A DNA stretch of 64,000 nucleotides from Hepsetus odoe (taxonomy: Eukaryota > Chordata > Actinopteri > Characiformes > Hepsetidae). The notes beneath the pieces are model-generated. The model did not search any database. It worked only from the letters and a program-made list of their open reading frames with translations, and had not been told where the DNA came from. This document shows positions 8,645-21,500 of the stretch, in pieces (position 1 is the first letter of the stretch; every line of letters begins with the position of its first letter). The translations under genes and the position numbers were made by a program. Location: the NCBI GenBank assembly GCA_017165825.1, contig CM029367.1, positions 16,110,810-16,174,809 of the forward strand. The letters run 5' to 3'.

Positions 8645-11600
8645 GTGAGTACATCCCAAGTGGCCTGCACATCACAAACCCTCTACAATGTCTACATTTC
8701 TTTGTCTTAAGATATAAACCTTTTTTTCACATTTGAAAAAATTCCAAAATACATTTGGAACATTTGAATAATGTAGTCTTGCAAAAGTATTCACACCCCC
8801 TTGGCATTTTTCATGTTTTGTTGCCTCAACCTGGAATTAAAATGGATTGTTTGTGATTTTGCACTATTTAATTTACAGAACTTACCTGTAATTTTTATTT
8901 ATTTTTTTTTTATTGTGAAGCAAACAACAAATAGGACCAAATTACAGAAAACTTCAGCATGCATAACTCTTTACTCCCCCTAAAGTCAGTACTTTGTAGA
9001 GCCACCTTTTGCAGCAATTACAGCTGCAAGTCGCTTTGGATAAGTCTCTGAGCTTGCCACATCCTGCCACTGGGATTGTTCCCCATTCTTCAAGGCAAAA
9101 CTGCTCCAGCTCCTTCATATTGAATGGTTTTTGCTTATGAACAGCAATCTTCAAATCTGACCACAGATTCTCAATTGGATTGAAGTCTGGACTTTGACTA
9201 GGCCATTCCAACACATTTACATGTTTCCCCTTGACTGACACAGGTTTTTGATCTAGAATATCCCTGTATTTAGCACCATCCAGCTTTCCCTCAACTCTGA
9301 CCAGTTTGCCAGTCCCTGCTGCTGAAAAACAACCCCCACAGCATGATGCTGTCACCACCATGTTTCACTGTGGCGATGGTGTTTTTGGGGTGATGGGATG
9401 TGTTGGGTTTGCGCTAGACATTGCATTTTTCTTGGTGACAGAAAAGTTCAATTTTAGTCTCATCTGACCAGAGCACCTTCCTCTATACATTTGGGGAGTC
9501 GCCCACTTGCCTTTGGCAAACTCAAAACGTGCCTTCTTATTTTTAACGTTAAGTAATGGCTTTTTTCTGGCCACTGTTCCATAAAGCCCAGCCATTTGGA
9601 GTTTACGGCTTATTGTGGTCCTATGGACAGATACTCCAGTCTCTGCTGTGGAACTCTACAACTCCTTCAGGGTTACCTTTGGTCTCCGTGCTGCCTCTGA
9701 TTAATGCCCTCCTTGCCTGGCCTGTGAGTTTTGTTGGGTGGCCCTCTCTTGGCAGGTTTGTTGTGGTACCATGTTCTTTCCATTTGAAGATGATGGATTT
9801 GATGGTGCACCGGGGGATCATCAAAGATTTGGATATTTTTTTTATAACCCAAATCTGACTTGTACTTCTCAACAACTTTGTCCCTGACTTGGAGAGCTCC
9901 TTGGTCTTCATGGTGTGATGCCTCTTGCTTAGTGGTGTTGCAGCCTCTGGGGCCTTTCAGAAAAGGTGTGTTTATATGGACAGATCATGTGACACTTAGA
10001 CTGCACACAGGTGGACTTCATTTCACTATGTGACTTTTGAAGGTAATTGGTTGCACCAAGACTTTTAGGGGCTCCATGGCAAATGGGGTGAATACATATG
10101 CACATGCCAATTTTCAGTTTTTATTTATTTATTTTTTTTAATATACATTTTTCTCATTTCACTTCACTAACACCGACTATTTCATGCAGATCCATCGCAT
10201 AAAATAAGATTAAGAAACATTTAAATTATAGGTTGGAATGTAACAAAATAGGTAAAAAGCTAAGGGGGGTGAATACTTTTGTAAGGCACTGTAGAATGTG
10301 CTCAAATTCAAAAAGGAAATAATATTTTACTTCTGCAGATCGACTGGGAGGCGCCAGAGGATCAGAAGCAGCTCTGTCTTAACAAAGGAAAAGATAACAA
10401 GGTCAGGGTCTACATCTTTTCTACTCGGCCTAGACCTTTTGACACTTTTCTCTAATTTACTGGAATACTTGTGTTCCCTTTTACAGACAGAGTGCTTCAA
10501 CCACATCCGCTTCCTGCAGAGATTCAACAGCACCCACTTGTACGCTTGTGGGACTCATGCATTCAGCCCACTGTGTGCATACATTGTAAGTAATCATAAT
10601 ATCTCCAGGGCTCCACGTCATATCGTTATTATTTTTTTGTTGTTTCCTCTTTGAGTTGTCACTCAAAGACTTGTGCTTGTTTTCTTGTTTTCAGGATGAC
10701 AGAGAGTTTAGAATTTCCTCCATGTTTGAAGAAGGTCGAGAAAGGTGCCCTTATGACCCTGCTAAAGGCTACACCGGATTGCTTATTGGTGAGATATCAG
10801 TCAGAACAGGTCCTTTGCATAGTAGCCATAGTATTTCTGTCTTAACTTTTATGTGGAATAATTCATTATACTTCAGCTTGATCATGAAAGAAGGTGTATT
10901 GTTAAAAGGAAGTCACATACTAATAATTTTGAGTAAAACAATTACAATGCAATAAAATAAAGAAAAAAAAACCTTACTAAAAGGTTTATGTAGTTAGATG
11001 GTCAAGTAATGTGCTGAAAAGGTATTGGAGAGCTTGAATTTATCCAAAATAAAGAAGTTTGTTAGTAAACATTTAGAGCCATTTGTCATTGGGATATAAA
11101 AAAAATATATATTTTATTACGTCCAAAAGTAGATCCAAAGAATAAAAAATGATATTGACCATGAAAATGTGTGTGTCACTACACACCCTCTTTCTTTGGG
11201 TTGTTTTTTTTTTTTATTTTTTGCTATTTTAGTCCTCCATTATACCACTGTTTGCATTGACTTTGCAATGTTTGTGTTCTATGAGGGATAATATCTCCCA
11301 ACCAGTTTTATAATCTGATGGAATGATGGAATGATTTTGCTTTATGGAATGTAACTAAACTTTTTAAAATCAGTTTTTTACATCATTATTGTAACAGAAG
11401 CTAAAAAATATCGGTACTATAATCTATAAATCGGTGAGTTATAATTAAATTATATATGTTGTGATTATTTACGTGATCTTAATAACCTGTTGCTACTTGG
11501 CTTTAAGCTTCATGCTTTCATGCCTAAGGGCACAACAGTGCCACAGGATGTAAAATTTTGGGACTGTCTCTTTTTTCAGATGGGCAAATGTATACAGCAT

Positions 11601-12494
11601 CTCAGTATGAGTTTTGGAGCTCTCCTGACATACGTCGGAACTCTCCAAACCCCACGCTGAGAACAGAGGAGGCCCCGACACGTTGGCTTTATGGTGAGTA
11701 CATCCCAGCATATGGAAAATATATCTGCTCTACAGCTACCATCAGTGTATTTATAGACAACTGCAGTGTCAACACTCTCCTGTTTAATTGCCTTCCATAC
11801 TGTCTGTCTACCTGATTTACTGTTTACATCACATGCTTACCTACAGCACGCTTCAGAAATGAAGTCAGTCATCTGCGCTTTCACTGTTTTTTTTAAAATT
11901 GGATTCTCTAGTGACTCTGCAGGGACTAAGTGAGTTTTCTCTAAACTGAATGCACTCTGTACTAACAGCATGTTGTCTACTCTCGTGTAGAAGCTGATTT
12001 TGTGGGCTCTGCACTGGTGAGAGAGAGTGTGAACAGCTCTGTGGGAGATGATGATAAGATCTATTTCTTCTTTACGGAGAAGAGTCAGGAGCACAGTCCC
12101 TACTTCAGCCACAGCAGGGTAGCGCGGGTCGCCCGTGTGTGTAAGGTATGAACTAATCCCTCATGTTCTTAGAGCACATTCTTAGCTTAAATGCCCATCC
12201 TTTCTAATCACAAATATGTGTGTGTCATAGCAGTTCGTTTGCTCAAGCACTGATAAAGCAGGGGACAGGAACGATTTTATCTTCGGACGCACCTGCACAC
12301 AATTGGAGCAATAATAATTTGGTGATGTAATCTGAAACGTTTCCAAGTTTTATCAGATCAAATACTAACTGATCACTAGATTTTAAATCAAGTGCACATA
12401 TTTTAACTTCAGCTTGGTAAATACATTTACAATTCTTCAGAGCTGAGCAGAGAAACAAACCAGTTTTTGTGTCAAAACACTGCTCTGCTGCTGC

Positions 12495-12530
<36 letters not shown>

Positions 12531-15500
12531 ACACTAGAATCACATTGATGTGTCCTGTTTGAACTTTACTGTATATGCAGAAATCTACATTATTATTGCC
12601 ATCTTTGGAAGACAGATAAATAAATAGATAAATAAAAGATCATGTTTAAATTGTTCAGTTAAACACTTATATGACAATATGACAAGAAACTAACCTTTTA
12701 ATAGTCAAGTAAATTTAACCAGAATGCAAAGTTGTTTTACATAACCATGTGTCAAACTTTCTGGCATTAATCTTGTTCAAATTTCTTGGTCTAAAAACTT
12801 AGACCAGGCAGAAGTGAAATGAGATAAAAATGTGTTGAAAAGTGTTCAGATCCACACCTGAATATGTCCATATCCAGTCTCAGGGCAATGGTGAAGGTGT
12901 CTAAACCACTCAGAGCTGTAGTAATGCTGCCTTGAGCTGTAAGAGCTGCCTAGAATGAAGGTGAAGTTGTATTATGCCTGCCTTGCACAGGAAGATGAGA
13001 AGATGCAGATGTAAATGGTTTGCAGAAGATGGTAGCATTGTGTGTATGTGTGTGTGTGTGTGTGCTCGCATTATTTCTCAGCTAGGCGAGGATTTCTTCC
13101 TCAGAATGCTCTTCATCTGAAGTGTGGATCTCTATGGGCTCTCTAATAGGGTTTTCACTGCAGTGCTGTTGCCAAGCATCTCTCTCTTATGAACAGTGGC
13201 TTTCCCCAGACACTCCACTTGGTCTTCACTCATGGTCAACCCTGATACTCCGATCAATGCACCATCCTCTGATTTCTACACACTCCCTGTTCTCACACAT
13301 TTTGTTTATACATTTATTTTTTAAGGAGTTTGTTCATCGTCTCTTGTTGATGCTGAAGACTAGCAGTTATACGCTTAACTTTACACCCTACTCGCCGAGT
13401 CAGAGCCTTATAGAGAGTATAGAGTTTACTCAGGCAGGATGCTCTGCCTTGGTTTACATTAGGATTCTGGCTGTCTCCAAGGTCAGGATGAAAATTTAAT
13501 GCTGCAGTGACAGTGATGAGTTTACACTGGACTACAAGGTCCCTTTGCCATCCTTATACTGAAGACGTTTCACCAGTGGCAGCCTTCTTTCCATTCCACA
13601 AAACATTTTGTACTCTCTACTGTATATTCCCTGATCACATGCTGCAACATCACTGTACAATAGAAACAACACACCTGCAATTTGGTTTGTCAGTTTAGAA
13701 TTTATTATTGGTTTTGAGCTGACTTTAGCCCCTGGTCTCCTTTCCCTATGACCCATATTATGTGACAGTTGAGAGGTTTCTGACAGTTTTAACAGTGTAA
13801 CCAATGGGAGGATCTTCTTCCCCCATCTGCTTTTAAAATATTTAAAGAATTAAAAAGGAATGAATTAAACCAATTAGCATGTAAGACTGGTTTCTGATGG
13901 GCATGAATGACAGTTAAAGTGTGATGTTCATTTGATGTTTGTCTCTAATTGTTTTCCTTGCCTTGTTTATTTACTTTGGTACACTTGTCTGCAGTGAGCC
14001 TGCAGTTTACAGCATTGCACTGAGGGGCTTGTGGGCAGACTTGTGCTTTCTCTGTGCCAGTCCACACAGCGGGGTCACTTTAATGAGGAGATTATCCTTC
14101 ATTATCCGCATGCTAGCAGCAAAATACACTGCAAACACAGAATCACCAAGGCTCCCTGCATGGTTAAATTAATCTCTTTATACTTCATCTCCATATAGAG
14201 AACCTTGAGAAATGAAAAACCTTTAGAATAAGAATAAGCTTTACTTTTAGTCAGCTTCTTTTCTTGTTTGAATTTTAAAGGGGGATGTTTATGCATTATT
14301 TTGCTTCTATTTTATTTTATAAATATTTGTTTGTGTAATTGAGCTGTACAGGGAGTTTATCAGCATCATAAAACTCAGAAGATACCTGTAGATCACTGGT
14401 CATTTTGAAGATTAAATAAAATGGCTACATTTTTGTTGGAGAAAACATAAGCCCTGGTTTCTATCATCACTACCAGAATCAGCTCTTCCATATGAAGAAG
14501 AGACTGCAAATTTTTCTATAATTCACTATTTCATATCAAATTACCGTGAATGATTTTGTTGGTCCCAACAATAGTAATTTTGTACCTATATAGTCATTTT
14601 GGGAAAAAAAGACAAAATCCTCTCTTAGGCATTCAGATGCTTCTTTTAGTTGTCAGGAACTTTGGAAGAACCTTTTTTATGGGGACATGGACACTATATG
14701 AGAGGACATTCACAGCTGGTTTTATAAACACTGTGATTTTTACCTTTTCCCCAGTTTACAGTCGATGATGTTCCGCCTGTTGTTGTGATGCTTTTAAGTG
14801 CAGCCTACCGCACTAGGCCTGTTCCAACACATTGGCTCTGGGGAGACTCCAAATGGGAGAAAAATGCATGTAGAGGCATTTGGTGTAGCGTTCAATAAGA
14901 GTCATTTTCCTCTGGGAGACAGTGTGTAAATTAAATTTGCTCTATCCACCTGACGGGATGTACAATTTCTTCACTTGAGAAAAAAAACACCCACCCAATC
15001 TCATCCAACCTGCTCCTGTTTCCCACAATCACTCTGACAGCAAAATAAAGTAGCACTGCCAAGAGCAAGTAAGTGATCCATGTACAAAAAAGAAAACGTC
15101 GGAATTAGGTGTGCTGTACGTTTGCCAGCCCTAGTTTCATTAATTGAATTTACTCTTGCTTTTTCTGGGCTTGGGTAACAGCAAGACTGAGGCTTTATTG
15201 ATCAGTTCAGGTGCTGTCTTGTTGTATAGGTGTAGCTTCTGTGTATCCAACGACCACACCACAAGCCTCAACCAGCCTGAAAATGACTGAATAATAATAT
15301 TTAATGTAATGTTTCATGTAATGGAATTACATACTTACCCCTAGGTCAGGTAATTAGGCAGCATTGGTTTTATTGTTTTATTGTCATTGTCAGTGCAGAG
15401 GAGGCACAAATTTATGTGACTATGACTGAATAACGGAGAGATCATATATTACAAATACTGCACCCCAAAAAGGGGTCTGGATTTGAGTGTAAATTGTTTA

Positions 15501-18500
15501 AACATTTTTATATGTTTAAAACAAATAAAAGGCTTACAAATGGAGAAACAAGGCCTCCTTGGTACCTTTTGATTTTGGTATTTAGTATTCTTGGATCTTG
15601 GTATTCTTTTGATTTATTCTCTATGTGCTCTCTTCATGCAGAAGGACAGAGGAGGTCTTCTGACTCTGCAGAAGAAGTGGACGTCCTTTCTGAAGGCCCG
15701 GCTGGTGTGCTCTCTGCCAGACTATGAGTTCCACTTTAACGTGCTGCGCAGTGTGTTTGTGCTGGAGGGCCTCAGAGCTCAGGAGACAGTGCTTTATGGG
15801 ATCTTCGGCCTTGAGTGGTAAGCAAATGAAGTCTTTACACATCTTTGTGTTAGTCCTTGGCTCCTTTTGTTTTTCCAAGAACATTTTTTTCCTTCTTATT
15901 TGCACCCCAATACCTAAAGGCTGCATAATTGACTTCTGGCAGATAATTGTGGTTTGTTTATTTATATTTACCATACTTAATGAGACTGCAAAAAAGGTAA
16001 CTAATTAGGTGAAATAGAAAAAAAATGACATAAAAAATGTCTTTAGTTATTGTTTGTGTTTAATACTGATTTAAACAGTCAAGATTACTCTCTAGAAACT
16101 CTCTAGAGCTGTAGATCGAAACTAAGTAGTCAGCTGAGATGGAGGTGAGCTCCTCACATGTAATTTGCTGTGGCAGTTGTCTGAGAAGACTCCAGCCTTT
16201 CTGCTCCTGAGTATGAGTGAAGGTGGCATGTGGCTGACTTTGCAGTGCCCCCTTGCTCAGTAGCATCAGGATAGATGTGGTGAGCTGCCAGTCTGTTAGT
16301 AAGCTCAGCTGTTCCTTTGAACACACTCTTTACGTCTGGCTTGTCTGGACTGGCCACTGTAGCTCGGATTGAAACTCATTCCACCAGTATAATCCTGGGA
16401 AAAATGGCTGAAAGGTTTTCTGGCTGTCTGGAGTACGCTTTATCTTTAATTCATAAGCAGGTCAGATTCTCTGAGCTGATGTGAAGATGTGCCAGGAAAA
16501 GCCCTGAAAATCCAGGCACTACTTCTCTGTAAATATAACTGAAGTATATATATTTGGATGTTTCGTAGGTCTGAGCCTTTGTTGACATTAAATTCCCTAC
16601 TGAAGAAAGCAACATGCAGTTTGTGCAGTCATGACTTTTAATCAGTTTAGTCTAAAAGGACAAACAAATGATCATGTAAATAAAATATTAAAATATGACC
16701 CTTTTGCTCCAGAAAGGTAACAAGTACAAGAAAAATAAATGTTATGGCCCATTTATAATTGTGACTTTTAGGTGTAGCTAGTCTGTAGGTTTTGTCCTTC
16801 ATGCAGCTCCTGTCTGTTAGGATGGAAGGAGAAGAGTGGTTTTGATGAGATTGCATGCTGGGATGAGATATGACATGAGAAAATCAAGTTTACGAGCCAG
16901 TGAAGGAAGAATGAACAAACAAAACAGGGGTATGACTGCTGATTCTGGGAAATAGAGGGAGGGTGTTAGTTTGTCAGATGAGCTCTGGTGAACTGTTTGG
17001 TCACTTTGAGGTCAGGATGAACTGTGTTTGTTGTTTGTTTTTTTTTTGTTTTTTTTGTGAGCGCTCGTGTTTTCCATAGGAAAAAAAAAATCTGTGAGCA
17101 GACTCTTAAATGAAAGTCCTCCTCTCTCCCAGTGTCTTATTACTTTTTCATTAACTGCCCCCCCCTTATTAGAGCCCTTTCCATCTCCCCTTTTCTTCCC
17201 ATACTTTTCCTATTCTAGCCACTCTTCTTCAGTCACTGTTAATATATGCTCCCCCATCTCTATCCTCTTTCTTTCCACTTGTCAGATGAATGCACTGCTG
17301 CTCTTGATGAGCTTTGTCTCTGTCCCGCTCTCTCGCCCCCGTCCTTCTACCTTCCCTCACCTCTCCTGCAAGCTTTTTTGATAAATCTGTAATCTATTTT
17401 CATGTTGCCATGGTTACGCTGTGGGCTTATGGAGGCTCTGTGCCGGCATGCCAAGACCTTGAGAAACAAAGAGATCAGCCTAGGCTCAGAGGCAGAGAGA
17501 GTGATATAGAGAGAAAGAGCCTCTTCAGCTGCTAAAGCCAGCACACCCACTGCAAAACTCCATCAAACCTGTAATGAATCACTGCTTTCCACAATGCCCA
17601 ACTTTTATTCCTTGCCAACCCTCTGTATTGTTACTAAGAAACATTTTCTGAAAAAGAGAGATCATACTCATTCATTCATGCATTTGAAAGAGTTTTTGTT
17701 CACCTCTGCTGGGTGTTCTATGCCTGAGTGTCCTGTATTACTGCTCGGAGGTTGCACTAAAAACGGTTCTTATTTTACAGGAAAAATGTCAAAGCTTCTG
17801 CCATCTGCCGCTACTCCATCACCGATATCCAGCAGGCCTTTGACGGGGCCTACATGGAAAGTCAGGAGGATGCCAGTGCCAAATGGAGCGAGTACACTGG
17901 AAAGGTGCCTGAGCCAAGGCCTGGCTCGGTAAGCTCTAGCAATATTCAGAGACACTTTGAATACAAAGGCACTTTGTATATAATTCTAGATAAATTTGCT
18001 AAACAAAACACCTACTTGGATTTGTTTTGGGATATAATGCAAGTGGGTATGGCTTAAACTGAAAATGGGTTTAAAAAAAACTTAAGTTGGAACAAATATT
18101 CCATTCTGTTACTTGCGTCTGAATAATGTATTTTTGGCTGGGAACATGCTAAGCTCTGCACTGGTTCTAGGGTAGCAGCCTTCCCTGCAGTCTTGCTTTA
18201 CTGTGACCTGCTTATCTTGATCCGGCCCTGAAACTCGACCTGCTTGCTGGCTCCTAATGTCAGCAGCACTTCTTGGGTTTCTAAGCACTGAAGACCCTGT
18301 GACAGAGCACGGGTAGAATATTAGGATCATACTCAGGGGAGAAGCTGGGAAGCAAACTGAGACACAAGCCCCAAAAACCATCAAAGCATATTTCCACGGA
18401 GATTAGGAATAGGCAGAAAAGCTGGGCTGATAAGTGGTTTGGGTTTTAAAGCCTTGACATTTATAATGAGTGCCTTAAAAAGCGCTTGTGATATTTCATC

Positions 18501-21500
18501 TTTCTGTTTCAGTAGATGTCTAGATTGCCTCAGGACTGGTAGGAATAGAAAGTTACAATTTGGCTGGGAGCTCAGAGAAGTTTAAGACATCCCAGACAGC
18601 TTTTGTGATGTTGTTGCCTTTTTTGGCACTCATAGCTTCTAAGCTTCTGCAAAGATGTAGAGATTTGAGCTGGTGCATGGCCAGGTAATTTGGACAGGAT
18701 TGGGGTTTGGGTTTAAAATAGCCCAGCTAACAGAGAAATACCGTTTTTTGAGTCAAATGTTGCATGGAAGATGGAAAATCACCAAACTGTTGGACTATGC
18801 TGTTAAGAACAGGTTCTATGCAGCTTGACTCATGTCCATTTTGTTTTACTCCTTAGTGCATCACAGATCGCCTCAGGGCCAGAGGCATCAACTTCTCCAC
18901 TGACCTGCCGGATGATGTTCTGCACTTTGTCCGTCGACACCCACTTATGGCTAAGCAGATTCTTCCCATGGGAGGAAGGCCCCTACTTTTTCGGAGGTCA
19001 ATGGACTACACGAAGATAGCAGTGCATAGAGTGACAGCGCTGGATGGCCGGACATACCACATGCTCTTCATTGGAACGGGTGTGTTTTAGTTTCTCACTA
19101 TAGTCAGATCAACTACATACTCATGTAGTTATTAAAACAAGGAGGACATTCCCATTCTGTGTGTGGTTTATAAGGAATTTTACTGTGGCATATTGTTTTT
19201 CATCAGCAGTATTGATATTGTTGGGTGTTTGCTTGCTGCAGATGAGGGCTGGCTCCAGAGAGCAGTGGAGGTTAAAGGTCAGCTCCACATCATAGAAGAG
19301 CTGCAGCTGTTTGAAGAGCCGCAGCCCGTGGACAGCATTGTCATCTCTCAGAAACAGGTCAGCAAAGATTTCTCATGGTATGGTTGCAAAAAAAAACCAA
19401 AAAAGAGAAATCAAGAAGTCAAAATGTTACTTTAATACGGAGGATTATCTTATAGTTCTAGTTGTAGTATAGCTTATAGTTCGCAATTAAAAGATCTGTA
19501 AATAATCTATGAGGTCCATTAAAATAATGGATGAGCAAATTGAAATTCACAGCTGATTATGAGGGCACTTCATTTAAAATTTTTTTCTCATAACACATTA
19601 AAATAAATACAAATGAACAAAGCAGAAATTACATCCATCCACGTTTGCTTGCTTACTTAATGCAGCCTGGTATTTGTAACTGATCCAGCTAATCAGTAAC
19701 AAGTTATGCTTCATTATGCTAAATCAGGGGTTATGGTGGTGGCATTTAATAAATCCATAAAAGGTTCACCAGAATCAGACAGAACATGTTCTTTAGCTAT
19801 CTCACTATTTTTTTAAATGTGGTTAATGCTTCCTGTATTCCCCTTTTATTTAAAATTTTTGTTTTTTCTATCAATATCATGCTCATACTGAAAAATTGCT
19901 TCTTTTTAATTGAATTTTTTTTTTTACATTTGTACAATACTGTGAATAGCTACTGTCTTTACAGGACGTGGAAAACTTATTTACACTTTCATTTACGGCA
20001 TTTAGCAGACGCTTATAATTGATTATTGACATTATAATTGAGCATTTGAATGAGAACTTACTTACACTTTATGAAATGAACTGTCTCATTGTCCATTTTG
20101 ACCTTTGACTTGTAGATGAGTGTGTACGTGGGTGCATCGACCGCAGTAGTGCAGCTGCCCTTGTCCACGTGTCACACATATTCTTCCTGTTTCGACTGTG
20201 TGTTGGCACGAGATCCTTTCTGTGCTTGGAATGGGGAGGAATGTGTGGAGATCACCTCCCATGCTGACAGGTATAGGTAGTAGAGCATGTGTTTAGTCAC
20301 ACATACAGTAGATTTGACTGGAAATGTTATAAAATGCTCTAAAAAGGAATATGTTAAACACTATTTCTTGAAAACTTGTCTATTCACTGCTGTACTGAAA
20401 AGCATTGAAACTGAATGGGATATTTGAAATTCAACAGTGTCTCTGAGGATTGCGGTGGATTCAACCAGAGCTAATGGTGTTATCTTTATATGTACAGATC
20501 GAATCTGACTCAAGACATCCTGAATGGGAATGAGGGCTGTGAGAACTCTGCAGCAGATGGTATGCATACTCATTTGTCTTTGTATTCATCTGGCTCTGAA
20601 TCCCAAAATGATCAGAGCAGTATATTAGGAGAAGCAGTCACTGGAATCATTGCTCAAATACTGCATTTATTACCCATGCATCAATTTAAATAGAGCTTAT
20701 ACCTCATTATCCAGGGCAACTTCTACACACACATTTACATAATGTTAAGTTTTTGTTCTTTTTTTACCCTGACGTGTTTAATTTTCTATGCAACAGAATC
20801 CTGTTATTTTCATGCCTGCAGCAGATTTTCTTCACCAGTTGGTTGAGAGATATTCTTGGACTGACCTTCAGTCTGTCTTGTATTACTGGTTAAACAAATC
20901 CCTACATCCGGATGACAAATATCACCACTGCCAACAAGACATTCTTTGGAAATATACAACCTGTTACAATAAAAAAAAAAAAAAGGTTTTAATTATTTAA
21001 TTTAACACAATGAAAATCAACCTTTGCTTTTCACCCATACACACCGTGCAGCAGGGGCAGCTATCTAAAGCATTTGGAGAGCAGTGATGGGAATGATACC
21101 TTGCTCAAGGGTACCTCAGGGCAACCTAGTGGTCTGGGATTTGAATCAATGACCTTCCGATGCTGGAGCCCAGTCTCTAAACACTAGGCCATCGCTGCCC
21201 CAAAAATGAACATTACCAGTACTGTGATGCATTTAAACACAATGTACTATTTACAGATATATTATCAGCTCTTCAACTGCATCTATTATGAAAAAAAGGA
21301 CAGATTGGGACTAAATATAAACAGCCTGCTAGCAAATGCTTGTTTTATAGTAATTATATAAAATGCAAAACCGCTGATGTGAGATTATTATGCCATTAAA
21401 TTATTCATTTCAGTACCCATATCATTTATCATGACAGTCTCTACATAAATAAACTTTTTTGCCATATTAACCACCCAATTAATACCACAACCAAGCTGTA

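Noticed and set aside
10298..10654. 118-residue open frame as one protein
   Set aside because: It is two sema4g exons read through the 85-bp intron, with the first exon out of frame; the real product follows the splice sites.
17067..17381. Ser/Pro-rich frame inside a sema4g intron as an exon
   Set aside because: Pyrimidine-rich low-complexity composition and no counterpart in the semaphorin family at this position.
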